A stretch of DNA of 64,000 nucleotides from Acidobacteriota bacterium (GTDB lineage: Bacteria > Acidobacteriota > Blastocatellia > Pyrinomonadales > Pyrinomonadaceae). The notes under the pieces are model-generated. The model was not told the origin of the DNA, ran no database searches, and saw only the letters and a program-made list of their open reading frames with translations. The DNA lies in NCBI GenBank assembly GCA_003385635.1, contig QQUY01000001.1, positions 2,457,001 through 2,521,000 on the forward strand, written 5' to 3'. The first letter of the stretch is position 1. Every line of letters starts with the position of its first letter. The translations under genes were made by a program, and so were the position numbers. This document shows positions 41,382 to 50,015 of this stretch, one piece after another.

Positions 41382-43343
41382 CTATTCGTCCTTGGCTTCT
41401 TCTTCTTCGTCCGAAGATTCAGCTTCTTCAGCATCTACGTACTCGGCTTCGATCACATCGTCATCCGAGGAGGATGTCGAGCTGTCGTCACCGCCGGCCG
41501 AAGCTGAGGACGCCTGCTCGGCGCTTTCCTCGCCACCTGAAGCGGACTGCTGAGCGTAAAGGACTTCCGCCAGCTTGTGAGACGCGGTCTGCAGAGTTTC
41601 GAATGCGTTGTTCATCGCATCGGCGTCGGTGCCCTTGAGGGCTTCCTTCGAATCCGAAATCGCCGACTCGATCTCCGACCTCGAAGCATCGTCCAGCTTG
41701 TCCTTGTTCTCGTCAAACGACTTCTCGACGTTGTAAACAAGGCCGTCCAGGCGATTTCGCGCCTCGATCTCGGATTTCTTGGCTTCGTCCTCAGCCGAAT
41801 GCGATTCCGCATCCTGCATCATCTTGTCGATCTCATCCTTGGAAAGTCCGGAAGATGCAGTGATCGTGATCTTTTGTTCACGTCCGGTGCCCACGTCCTT
41901 AGCGGACACATTGACGATTCCGTTCGCGTCGATATCGAACGTGACCTCGACCTGCGGGACGCCGCGGGGAGCGGGCGGAATGCCGACGAGATGGAATTTT
42001 CCGAGCGTCTTGTTGTCGGTCGCCATCGGTCGTTCACCCTGCAGAACGTGGACCTCAACTGACGTCTGGTTGTCAGATGCGGTCGAAAATATCTCGCTCT
42101 TGCGCGTAGGAATTGTCGTGTTCCTCGGGATCATCTCCGTAAACACTCCGCCGAGCGTCTCGATACCAAGCGTGAGCGGAGTTACGTCGAGAAGAAGGAT
42201 GTCCTTCTTGTCGCCCGAAAGCACACCAGCCTGAACCGCGGCGCCTACACCTACTACTTCATCAGGATTTACCGATTTGTTGGGTTCTTTGCCGAAGAAT
42301 TCCTTTACCATCTCCTGGACCTTGGGAATCCTGGTTGACCCGCCGACGAGAACCAGTTCGTCGATGTCCTTTGGTTCGAGACCGGCGTCTTCAAGCGCCT
42401 TCTTGACCGGCGGCATAAGACGGCTCAGGACCGGCTCGACAAGGTTCTCAAACTTGGATCGGGTCAGCTTCAGCACAAGGTGCTTAGGACCGCTCTGATC
42501 GGCGGTAATGAACGGAAGGTTGATCTCCGTCTCCATCGCGCTAGACAGCTCGATCTTGGCCTTCTCAGCCGCTTCCTTGAGCCTTTGAAGCGCCATCTTG
42601 TCAGATGTCAGGTCGATACCCTGGTCTTTCTTGAACTCTTCAATAATCCAGTTGATAAGAATGTCGTCGACATCGTCGCCGCCGAGGTGCGTATCGCCGT
42701 TTGTCGATTTAACCTCGACCACGCCTTCGCCCACTTCGAGAACAGAAATGTCGAAGGTTCCGCCGCCGAAGTCGAAAACAGCGATCGTCTCATCAGCTTT
42801 CTTGTCGAGACCGTATGCCAGAGCGGCCGCGGTCGGCTCGTTTACGATCCTGGAAACTTCCAGCCCCGCTATCTTCCCGGCATCCTTGGTAGCCTGACGC
42901 TGTGCATCGTTAAAGTAGGCAGGAACGGTGATAACAGCTTTCTCTACCTTTTGGCCGAGGTAATCCTCCGCCGATTGCTTCAATTTCTGAAGCACCATCG
43001 CGGCAATCTCGGGAGGCGAGTACTGCTTGTCGCCGACTGCTATACGGACATCGCCGTTCGACGCCTTTTCTACTTTGTAAGGCACCTGCGAGATCTCTTC
43101 AGAAACCTCGTCGAAGCGCCGCCCCATAAATCTCTTGATCGAATATAGTGTGTTCTCGGGATTGGTCACCGCCTGCCGCTTAGCGACCTGACCGATGAGC
43201 CTGTTGCCGTCTTTAGTAAAAGCGACCACAGAAGGGGTCGTTCTTCCACCCTCCGAATTCGTGATCACGACGGGTTCTCCGCCTTCCATGACCGCGACGA
43301 CCGAATTGGTCGTGCCCAGGTCGATACCTATGATTTTGCTCAT
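41382..43343 (-). CDS. dnaK: Chaperone protein DnaK (Hsp70)
   Basis: 653 residues. The N-terminal ATPase starts [18 protein letters not shown]. Other ATPase blocks are [31 protein letters not shown] and [15 protein letters not shown]. The substrate domain has [17 protein letters not shown]. The C-terminal tail is a long Ser/Asp/Glu-rich low-complexity stretch ending EEEEAKDE, close to the EEVD-like acidic end of bacterial DnaK. GGAGA precedes the ATG. It is the first gene of dnaK-dnaJ-hspR; promoter and operator are described separately. Confidence 0.98.
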   Translation of the reverse strand: MSKIIGIDLGTTNSVVAVMEGGEPVVITNSEGGRTTPSVVAFTKDGNRLIGQVAKRQAVTNPENTLYSIKRFMGRRFDEVSEEISQVPYKVEKASNGDVRIAVGDKQYSPPEIAAMVLQKLKQSAEDYLGQKVEKAVITVPAYFNDAQRQATKDAGKIAGLEVSRIVNEPTAAALAYGLDKKADETIAVFDFGGGTFDISVLEVGEGVVEVKSTNGDTHLGGDDVDDILINWIIEEFKKDQGIDLTSDKMALQRLKEAAEKAKIELSSAMETEINLPFITADQSGPKHLVLKLTRSKFENLVEPVLSRLMPPVKKALEDAGLEPKDIDELVLVGGSTRIPKVQEMVKEFFGKEPNKSVNPDEVVGVGAAVQAGVLSGDKKDILLLDVTPLTLGIETLGGVFTEMIPRNTTIPTRKSEIFSTASDNQTSVEVHVLQGERPMATDNKTLGKFHLVGIPPAPRGVPQVEVTFDIDANGIVNVSAKDVGTGREQKITITASSGLSKDEIDKMMQDAESHSAEDEAKKSEIEARNRLDGLVYNVEKSFDENKDKLDDASRSEIESAISDSKEALKGTDADAMNNAFETLQTASHKLAEVLYAQQSASGGEESAEQASSASAGGDDSSTSSSDDDVIEAEYVDAEEAESSDEEEEAKDE

Positions 43344-43431
43344 TTTAAGTCTCCAATTGTCTTCGAAATCTCGGGCTCAAGGAACCTGCATCCATTGAGA
43401 TTAAGCCTTTATAAATTTTGAGCCTTGAAAA

Positions 43432-43460
43432 ACTATAAGACTTGAGTGTGATACTGTCAA
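43432..43460 (-). promoter_or_regulatory. Sigma70 promoter of the dnaK operon
   Basis: Minus-strand TTGACA, 17-nt spacer, TATAGT, about 90 nt upstream of the dnaK ATG. This is an almost consensus house-keeping promoter, so regulation would rely on repression. Confidence 0.85.
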
Positions 43461-43461
43461 G
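43441..43461. promoter_or_regulatory. HAIR-like HspR operator overlapping the dnaK -35
   Basis: CTTGAGT-N7-TGTCAAG compares with the published HAIR consensus CTTGAGT-N7-ACTCAAG: one half-site is perfect and the other has five of seven matches. It covers the -35 and spacer of the dnaK promoter. Extra CTCAAGG/CCTTGAG half-sites occur at about 43375 and 43465. Confidence 0.8.
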
Positions 43462-43536
43462 TATCCTTGAGCAGACCAATATAAAGTGCCTTCGCGCGCG
43501 AATCGCGGAAACATAGTAAACACTTGGAATTCGGAT

Positions 43537-44121
43537 CTATTCGGGAATCTGCACGTCTTCTTCCGACATCAGGCGCGAAACGTGAAAGATGTAGTGAACT
43601 CCGGAAGCCGCCGCAAGAATGACCACAAGTGCGTAAACGGTAGGAAGATAGACGCTGTAATCGGAGACCGCTGCAATCAGTATCAGCCCGACCGCAACTA
43701 CCTGTACGAAGGTACTCAATTTGCCGAGCCACGAAGGCCGGAAATTCCGGAATCCTGTCATTATATTGATCGCTCCAGCCACCGTGACGATGAGGATGTC
43801 GCGTCCAATGACTGCCGCAGTCACCCAGAAAGGCACGGGAAGATGCTCTGTGTTAAGTGGAATATTTGGGAGTGTCAGTATGATGAATGCGACGGTCATC
43901 AATAGCTTGTCCGCTATAGGGTCCAGAATGGTACCCAAGGCAGATTCCTGGCGGAACCTGCGCGCGATAAAGCCGTCCACGCCGTCCGAAACCCCGGCGG
44001 TGATAAATACCAAAAGTGCCCAGCCGCTGTGACCATAAAACAGAAGAATTGCAAAGACAGGTATGAGGGCCATCCGCATAAAAGTGAGGAGATTCGGGAT
44101 GGTCAGAATGCTGGTGCTCAT
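43537..44121 (-). CDS. pgsA: CDP-diacylglycerol-glycerol-3-phosphate 3-phosphatidyltransferase
   Basis: 194 residues with about five membrane helices. The CDP-alcohol phosphotransferase signature DG(x)2AR(x)8G(x)3D(x)3D is complete: SDGVDGFIARRFRQESALGTILDPIADK. TIPNLLTFMRM at the N-terminus is typical of PgsA. It makes phosphatidylglycerophosphate, the first committed step to phosphatidylglycerol and cardiolipin, in the inner membrane. It starts 30 bp after the phosphoesterase stop, so the two may be co-transcribed. Confidence 0.92.
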   Translation of the reverse strand: MSTSILTIPNLLTFMRMALIPVFAILLFYGHSGWALLVFITAGVSDGVDGFIARRFRQESALGTILDPIADKLLMTVAFIILTLPNIPLNTEHLPVPFWVTAAVIGRDILIVTVAGAINIMTGFRNFRPSWLGKLSTFVQVVAVGLILIAAVSDYSVYLPTVYALVVILAAASGVHYIFHVSRLMSEEDVQIPE

Positions 44122-44151
44122 TGAACAAGTAACGGAGGCGTACGATAGGCC

Positions 44152-45033
44152 TTACACTGATCGAAGTGTGACAAACGAGATCTCGGGCGGACATTGGTAC
44201 CGAACGGGCAGAACTACCGTTCCAATCCCACGGGTGATGTAGATCTGAGTATCTTTACGGCGATGGAGCCCGCTTGAAAGCCTCCGCCTGCCTAACGGTT
44301 TTCGCTCTTTATCATTCTCCCTTATCTTGATCTGCCCGCCGTGCGTATGGCCGCTGAACATCACATCGACCCCCAATCGTGCGGCTTGACGGATTATCAC
44401 AGGATTGTGGGCTAGCAGCATCTTCATCTCGTCGGGATACGAACCGTGAAGTGCAGCTTTCAGATCGGTCCGCTTGACCATGTGATCATCTACACCGCAC
44501 AGCCAGAACGAGACTCCGTTCGAGTTGAACCTGAACCCGGAATTCACGAGCACAGAAATACCCTGAGCCTCAAGTTTCTCCGTTATCAGATCAGGATCGG
44601 TCCAATGATCGTGATTTCCAAGACAGGCATAGGTACCGTGTTCCGATTCAAGCTCGCCCAGGACCTCCGCCACCGGATCGACATATTCAGTCTCGTGCGA
44701 AACATAATCTCCCGTTAGCAAAAAGAGATCCGGTTCAAGATCGTTGGCGATCTCGACAGCTTTCTCGATATGGGTCAGATCCGTCTGGGGGGAGTGATGA
44801 ATGTCTGACAGATGGACAAGCCGAAAACCGTCGAGCTTTTTCGGCAGTTTCTCGAGCTCGATCGTTACTTCTTCGACCTCAAGCGACGTCGCCTCGTTGT
44901 ACTTGTCGAAGGCCGACCTCTTCAAAGCTGTTTTCGAAAGGTTATTTGCCAGCTCTTTAAGGGAGGTCTCGGATCCTGTCGCCAATTTCCTGATATTCGG
45001 AGTTTTTGTTCTCTGGGTTCCCAGTATCTTCAT
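44152..45033 (-). CDS. Calcineurin-like metallophosphoesterase (YkuE/YaeI-like)
   Basis: 293 residues. The dinuclear metal site is readable: RLVHLSDIHHS (D-x-H), LLTGDYVSHE (GD), CLGNHDHWTD (GNHD), and GHTHGGQIKI. The similarity is to YkuE/YaeI enzymes, which are described on UDP-diacylglucosamine or related lipid intermediates, but the usual N-terminal membrane helix is replaced by a charged segment. It is likely cytosolic or peripheral. A lipid-linked role is suggested by the adjacent pgsA but is inference. Confidence 0.88.
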   Translation of the reverse strand: MKILGTQRTKTPNIRKLATGSETSLKELANNLSKTALKRSAFDKYNEATSLEVEEVTIELEKLPKKLDGFRLVHLSDIHHSPQTDLTHIEKAVEIANDLEPDLFLLTGDYVSHETEYVDPVAEVLGELESEHGTYACLGNHDHWTDPDLITEKLEAQGISVLVNSGFRFNSNGVSFWLCGVDDHMVKRTDLKAALHGSYPDEMKMLLAHNPVIIRQAARLGVDVMFSGHTHGGQIKIRENDKERKPLGRRRLSSGLHRRKDTQIYITRGIGTVVLPVRYQCPPEISFVTLRSV

Positions 45034-45198
45034 AGGCTTTTTGTCTGTGGATGGGAAAAACTCAGGGGGAACAAGTTCAACTATAAGTCGAGATCACAGA
45101 CCATGTCCAATATTCGCTTAGGCCGTGTTTACGTATCCGTAGCGTTTCCGGTTCATTTGCCAACGCTTGTGACCTGCGCCTCGGACACGCTGAAACCC

Positions 45199-45290
45199 AC
45201 TGGTCAATGGTCAATGAACGGCACGCTCCCTGACGGTCGCGTTTCCGCCTTTAGACTCGGAACTCGAAATTCGGAACCCGCCTCACTATT
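45199..45290. repeat. Heptamer fragments after the SLC13 permease gene
   Basis: On the minus strand the permease TAG is followed by GGTTCCG AATTTCG AGTTCCG AGTC-type units. A short GGTCAAT GGTCAAT run is at 45203-45216, and the 29-bp dispersed repeat lies between. Together they fill most of the 252-bp gap to the phosphoesterase gene. Confidence 0.65.
45220..45248 (-). repeat. 29-bp dispersed intergenic repeat, copy 1
   Basis: The minus strand, beginning GCGGAAACGCGACCGTCAGG and ending GAGCGTGCC, matches 27 of 29 positions at 59096-59124. Confidence 0.75.
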
Positions 45291-47085
45291 CTCCGAAGAT
45301 CGGCCAGAAGATCGGAACAAGCAGGATCGCAACGACAAAAACGACGATCGTCAGCGCGACACCTATCTTGACGAAGTCGGTGAATCGATAGCCTCCGGGC
45401 GTGTAGACGAGCACGCAGGCAGGTTCCAGCGGCGTCATGAACGAGAAAGACGCGGCATAAGTGATCCCGATCGCAAAAGTCCTCGGGTTCAAGCCGAGAG
45501 CGAGGGCTGTCTTTACGGCCACGGGCAGTACTACAAGCGCCGCCGCCTGATTCGACATCGGCTGAGTAAGAAAAACTGTGAGTAGAAAGAATCCCGCAAG
45601 CACCGCCGTGGCTCCGAACTGGCCAAAATTCGATTGAACAAGGCCCGCAAGGTACTGGTCGGTTCCCGTGTTCTCCATCGCCACGCCAAAACTCATCATG
45701 CAGGCGATCATCACAAGCAGACGAAAGTCGATCAACCCGTAAAGTTCTGAGTATTTCACGGTCCGCGATCCAAGAAGCACGAGGACGCCGATCAGGACCG
45801 CAATCGCCAGAGGCACCTCGATACCGGTGACAAGTTTTGAAAGCGAAAGGCCTAGAAACACTGCGAACGCGGTGATCGCCCATTTTCGTTTCTGAGTTCT
45901 GATCGTACTTGCCGAAATATCCTCCAGGAGCAATATCTCGTTCTTCTCGAGAAACGGATCGATCCTTTTTAGCTTTCCCTGGACCAGAAGCACGTCGCCA
46001 AACTTTAAACGGACGTCGCTCAGTTTGTTAAAGAAAGTCTCACCGGCCCTGTTCAGCGCCAGCACGGTCAGGTCGTAGGTCTGCTTGAACTGCATAGTCG
46101 CAAGCGTGTGGCCAACGAGGCTTGAGCCTTTGGTTACCAGAACCTCGAAGAGTTCTACCTCGCCGCTCTCGAGCATGTCATCGTTGAGCTCGAAATCCGC
46201 CTTTATCTTCAGCGAAGCATCCTCTTTTACCCTGAGTAGCTGGTCGATGCTTCCTTCCACGATCAAAAGGTCGTTGGCCTGAATTATCTCCTCAGCTTCC
46301 GGAATTATCTCGTCTTCCTCGCCTTCTCTGATGATCCCGATGACGTTCAGCCCGAACTGGGCACCGACGTCTGACTCTCTCAACGATTTGCCGACCAGCT
46401 TTGACGAGGGAAGCACAAGAACTTCTGAAATGTACTCGCGAATGTTGTATTTCTTCGTGAACTCTTCCTCGCCCCCGCGGCTCGGCAGGAACCTGCGGCC
46501 GATGAACAGCATATATGCGAGTCCAAAAACGGCCGTGATGATGCCGACCGGTGTAAGTTCGAAGAGCGAAAACGGTTCATATCCGTAGCGCTGAAAGGCT
46601 CCGCTGACCGCAAGATTAGTCGATGTCCCTATAAGTGTCGTGCTTCCTCCAAGGATGGCGCCGAAAGCGAGCGGCATCAGCAGTTTCGAAGGCGGTATCT
46701 TTGCCTTCGCAGCAAGACCTATCACGACTGGGACGAACATAGCGGTCGTTGTGGTGTTCTTCAGAACGGCAGCCGAGAAAGCTGCCACGACCATTATCAA
46801 CGCGGTAAGGAAGAGCTCGTTGTCGCCGGCAATTCGGTAGAGCCTCCTGCCCACCAGATCGACGATCCCCGTCTTCACGAGCCCGCCCGTAAGAACGAAC
46901 AGTCCTGCAATGGTGACGATAATGTCGTCGCCGAATCCCTGCACTCCCTGTCTCGCTGTCAATACACCGGTCAACACGAGGCAGATCACGAGGATGATGC
47001 CTACGACATCGACCGGGATCTTCTCGGTCGCGAACAAGACAAGTGCGACGAAGAGCAGTATTAGTACAATGGCGACCGGAGACAT
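45286..47085 (-). CDS. SLC13 family permease with two RCK_C (TrkA-C) domains
   Basis: 599 residues from the ATG at 47085 (MSPVAIVLILLFVALVLFATEKIP); the track extension lacks sense. Membrane helices occupy about 1-190 and 385-599. Between them are two cytosolic TrkA-C modules (YISEVLVLPSSKLVGKSLRES and SGEVELFEVLVTKGSSLVGHTLATM). The transport motif region AFSAAVLKNTTTTAMFVPVVIGLA and the C-terminal QPMSNQAAALVVLPVAVKTAL are the paired SLC13/DASS signature loops. Members carry Na+-coupled dicarboxylate, sulfate or other anions; the substrate cannot be read from sequence. No clear operon partner. Confidence 0.92.
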   Translation of the reverse strand: MSPVAIVLILLFVALVLFATEKIPVDVVGIILVICLVLTGVLTARQGVQGFGDDIIVTIAGLFVLTGGLVKTGIVDLVGRRLYRIAGDNELFLTALIMVVAAFSAAVLKNTTTTAMFVPVVIGLAAKAKIPPSKLLMPLAFGAILGGSTTLIGTSTNLAVSGAFQRYGYEPFSLFELTPVGIITAVFGLAYMLFIGRRFLPSRGGEEEFTKKYNIREYISEVLVLPSSKLVGKSLRESDVGAQFGLNVIGIIREGEEDEIIPEAEEIIQANDLLIVEGSIDQLLRVKEDASLKIKADFELNDDMLESGEVELFEVLVTKGSSLVGHTLATMQFKQTYDLTVLALNRAGETFFNKLSDVRLKFGDVLLVQGKLKRIDPFLEKNEILLLEDISASTIRTQKRKWAITAFAVFLGLSLSKLVTGIEVPLAIAVLIGVLVLLGSRTVKYSELYGLIDFRLLVMIACMMSFGVAMENTGTDQYLAGLVQSNFGQFGATAVLAGFFLLTVFLTQPMSNQAAALVVLPVAVKTALALGLNPRTFAIGITYAASFSFMTPLEPACVLVYTPGGYRFTDFVKIGVALTIVVFVVAILLVPIFWPIFGE

Positions 47086-47204
47086 TCCGAGAATGATACA
47101 GAAGGAGGGAGATTCTAGGAAGGTGAAAAGCACATGCTTTCGTGGACAAGCAAACCCCAGTTAGATGTCAGATCAATCAACTGTCGCAGTGTGCTGGAGA
47201 TTTG

Positions 47205-47356
47205 ACCGACATCAGTTGCCCCCTGCTTTAGCTGGGGGACGTTCTGTTGGCAAAGATCTTGACGGGGCTTTAGCCCCAAAATCAACCGGCTAAAGCCGGC
47301 CCAGGTTTTAAGCTCGACCGTTATCCCCCCGCTGAAGCGAGGGGCAACTGATGTTT
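47205..47356. repeat. REP-like palindrome cluster (GCTTTAGC family)
   Basis: Four palindromes lie in 150 bp: CCCCCTGCTTTAGCTGGGGG (about 47219-47238), GGGGCTTTAGCCCC (47264-47277), CCGGCTAAAGCCGG (47286-47299) and CCCCGCTGAAGCGAGGGG (47327-47344). The outer two, extended by CATCAGTTG / CAACTGATG, are inverted copies of each other. This matches the layout of REP doublets mobilised by RAYT transposases. No rayt gene is in the window. It occupies the 351-bp gene-free gap between the ZnuD-like and permease genes. Confidence 0.85.
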
Positions 47357-47384
47357 TTCGTTACACCAACGTTAAAGCCTCACA

Positions 47385-47414
47385 ACAAAAAAGAGGCCGC
47401 CCTTTCGGACGGCC
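47385..47414 (-). terminator. Intrinsic terminator of the ZnuD-like receptor gene
   Basis: GGCCGTCC-GAAA-GGGCGGCC stem (one G-U) with a GAAA loop is followed on the minus strand by CTCTTTTTTG. Confidence 0.9.
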
Positions 47415-47436
47415 CCCACTTCACATGTTCTCCCTG

Positions 47437-49785
47437 CTAAAAGAGCCTTACCGTGTAGGAAACCTTAACCCCTCTTCCCCTCTCTGGAACGATGTCCTTC
47501 AGGAAGTTGACGTGATTACGGTAGAGCTTGTCGGTCAGGTTCTGCGCGCCGAACGTGATAATGTGCGCAGTCCTGTCGACTACAAACGTGTATGACCCGT
47601 TTACATTGAACAGCGCATAGCCGTCAGTCGAGGTCTCAAGCGGAAAGATCTCGGATTCCCTGCCGCCGACAAATACACCTTCAGGCCTCACACTCAGTCC
47701 ACCGTACCGAAAATCGACGCCGGCCCTGAATCTTGCAGGCGTGATCCTGGGAGGCGAGAAACCAAAATCCTTGAGCTCGGCGTTCACGATGTCGGCCGCT
47801 ACGAAGACCCCGAAATTGTCATTGGCGTCGACCTCAAGAGATGCGTCTGCACCGTAGTAACGCGCATCGCCCTGCGTGAAGAACGCGACCGGAAGTCCGT
47901 CGTCGACGTCGATGTTGCCGTCGCCGTCGTCATCGAGAGGTGCCTGGAAAATGAAGTCGCTTATGTCGTTATAGAAAAAGCTGCCGTTGAACCGCACGCG
48001 TCTCGAATTCTGTCTGAAGCTGAACTCGAAACCGTTCGAACGTTCATTGTCCAAAGTAGTGTCACCGATCTCGAACGTTACCGTACCAATGTGCGGCCCG
48101 AAATTGTAGAGCTCTTCAAGTGCAGGTGAACGGAACGATGTTGAGAAGCTCGCGATAAGAGACCCGCCTTCCCAGGGTTCAAAGCGTGCTCCGATCGACC
48201 CGGAGAACCCTGTGAAATCCAGCTCCGGAAGCTCGGTGTTTACCGGCTTGTAGCTGTTAGATTCGATCCTTCCTCCGAACTGAAGGGCTACCTTATCGAA
48301 ACTGAGCTCCTGAAGCACAAACCCGGCAAAGTTGTTCTGCCTTACCCTACCTTCGACCAACGACTCGGCACCGACGGTCTCGAACGAACGGCGGTAGCCT
48401 TCGAAACCAAACTGCCCCGAGAGATTCTTGTAATTCCTTTGTCGAAGAACGGCTCTGTAGGAAAAAACGTCATTCTCGAACGTCGTGGCAACCTCGTCCT
48501 CCCCGTCCTCGGATTCTATTTCTTCGTGTTGGTAATCAGTGAAATCGACTGTGAACGTACCGGCAGTGATCGGCGAGTCGATATCCCTGAAGCCGCCGCT
48601 GAAACGGTAGTTGTTCCGCTGCATTTTGATATCGATCTCTTCCTCGGGGATCGGAGGCAGCTGGTCTGCGAAGATCGATTTCAACTCCTCGATGTCGAAA
48701 ACGCAGTCGGGCTCGCCCTTGCCCTCATCCTTATGGTGGCCGCCGCCACAGTCCTTGCCGTCATTGATGATGCTCAACAACTCACCTGACTCGAACAAAG
48801 GAGCATACGGAATACCGTATCGTCTGCGATCGACCGAAACTGATGCGCGGAAAAATCCATTCTCCCCAAAATATCCGTATTTGGGAGTTACTCCCCACGA
48901 TCGGCCGCCCGAGTTAGGTATCTTTCCAAGCGGAGTCTCAAAATCGCCTTCGCGAGTGAAGTTCGTGTCGAAATTGAACAGATTGTTGCCCGAACCAACT
49001 TCGATGCCGCCTGCGAGTCCGCCCTGCTTGTCAACCGATCCCGCAAAACCCGTAAAATATCCTCGGAATCCCTCGTGTGCCTCGTCTTCATCATCTGAAA
49101 CCGCATTAACAACGCCGCCGATCGCATTACTTCCGTAGAGAAGCGTTGCCGGCCCCTTGATCACTTCGATACGTTCGAGGCCGAAAGGAGATACAGGCTC
49201 ACCGTGGTCTCCGGAAGTAGATCCGATAGACCCGTTTCGGATGCCGTCTTGAAGGATCAGGACTCGGTCGCCCTCAAATCCACGGATCGAAGGCCTCGAC
49301 GTGCCCGAGCTACCAAAGGAACGGTTGCTCACGCCCGCTTCACTCTCGAGCACGTCTCCGAGGCCTATGCTCGCGTTCTTCGCGATGTTTGTAATTCCTA
49401 CTGAATTGACGGAAGAGAAGGACTCGTAAACTGATTCCTCTTCGCCTGTTGCCGTAACGGTCACCTCGGCGTTGATCGATCTCAAGCTGATGACGAAATC
49501 AAGGGTTGATCCGCCGCCCAGAACCCGAACGGGTTGCGCCTTGTCCGCAAATCCCTCGATGTGCGTTACAACCGTATAGCTTCCGGCCGGCACATTTTCG
49601 AACGTGTACCTTCCGTCTTCGTCGGTCTCTGTGCTTCTGTTGATCCGGGTGATCTCGACCCGAACCCCGGGGACCGGATCGCCGGTCACATCGGCAGTCA
49701 CAGTACCACTCAAAGTTGTCGATTGGGCAGATACGGTAATCGCTGAGGCGAGGACAAAAGTGAATATAGCCAAGTATTTAAGCAT
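47437..49785 (-). CDS. TonB-dependent receptor, ZnuD-like with Cys/His/Asp loop
   Basis: 782 residues. Signal peptide (YLAIFTFVLASAITVSAQS), a CarbopepD_reg-like domain (about 25-105), then a classical plug (SIGLGDVLESEAGVSNRSFGSSGTSRPSIRGF...IEVIKGPATLLYGSNAIGGVVNAV). A 22-strand barrel ends VKVSYTVRLF. An extracellular-type loop at about 340-365 carries DGKDCGGGHHKDEGKGEPDC, a Cys/His/acid cluster reminiscent of metal-capturing loops in ZnuD. Zinc uptake is inferred, not proven. It has its own terminator, and a perfect palindrome lies in its 230-bp upstream region. Confidence 0.85.
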   Translation of the reverse strand: MLKYLAIFTFVLASAITVSAQSTTLSGTVTADVTGDPVPGVRVEITRINRSTETDEDGRYTFENVPAGSYTVVTHIEGFADKAQPVRVLGGGSTLDFVISLRSINAEVTVTATGEEESVYESFSSVNSVGITNIAKNASIGLGDVLESEAGVSNRSFGSSGTSRPSIRGFEGDRVLILQDGIRNGSIGSTSGDHGEPVSPFGLERIEVIKGPATLLYGSNAIGGVVNAVSDDEDEAHEGFRGYFTGFAGSVDKQGGLAGGIEVGSGNNLFNFDTNFTREGDFETPLGKIPNSGGRSWGVTPKYGYFGENGFFRASVSVDRRRYGIPYAPLFESGELLSIINDGKDCGGGHHKDEGKGEPDCVFDIEELKSIFADQLPPIPEEEIDIKMQRNNYRFSGGFRDIDSPITAGTFTVDFTDYQHEEIESEDGEDEVATTFENDVFSYRAVLRQRNYKNLSGQFGFEGYRRSFETVGAESLVEGRVRQNNFAGFVLQELSFDKVALQFGGRIESNSYKPVNTELPELDFTGFSGSIGARFEPWEGGSLIASFSTSFRSPALEELYNFGPHIGTVTFEIGDTTLDNERSNGFEFSFRQNSRRVRFNGSFFYNDISDFIFQAPLDDDGDGNIDVDDGLPVAFFTQGDARYYGADASLEVDANDNFGVFVAADIVNAELKDFGFSPPRITPARFRAGVDFRYGGLSVRPEGVFVGGRESEIFPLETSTDGYALFNVNGSYTFVVDRTAHIITFGAQNLTDKLYRNHVNFLKDIVPERGRGVKVSYTVRLF

Positions 49786-49876
49786 TTAACCTTCCTTTAG
49801 ACCTTGAACATACAGGCTTCGTGTGAGTCGTCGTGTCTTTGTTCGATCTGACAGAGCTCTAAAGCCCTAATGGTCC

Positions 49877-49890
49877 CTTCAAATTTGAAG
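49877..49890. promoter_or_regulatory. Perfect 14-bp palindrome upstream of the ZnuD-like gene
   Basis: CTTCAAATTTGAAG is a perfect AT-centred palindrome, about 90 nt upstream of the ATG. It is a candidate operator. It does not match a known Zur or Fur consensus closely enough to name the regulator. Confidence 0.4.
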
Positions 49891-50015
49891 TTCTCAAAAA
49901 AGGTTTAATTCTATACGACTCAAGCGCCGTGACCACCAAAATTTAATGAACTGTTCCTAAACGGGAACGGACGGGGGAAAGGCGGGAATGAATGGTACGG
50001 ATCGAGGCAATGGCC

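Noticed and set aside
42480-43148. 222-residue ORF antisense to dnaK
   Set aside because: A well-known type of shadow ORF opposite dnaK, with no independent support.
45251-45883. 210-residue ORF in another frame of the SLC13 gene
   Set aside because: Arg/Cys-rich shadow of the permease, which has clear membrane and RCK motifs in its own frame.
47165-47360. Insertion sequence remnant
   Set aside because: Only REP-like palindromes are present; there is no transposase fragment or terminal repeat with target duplication.
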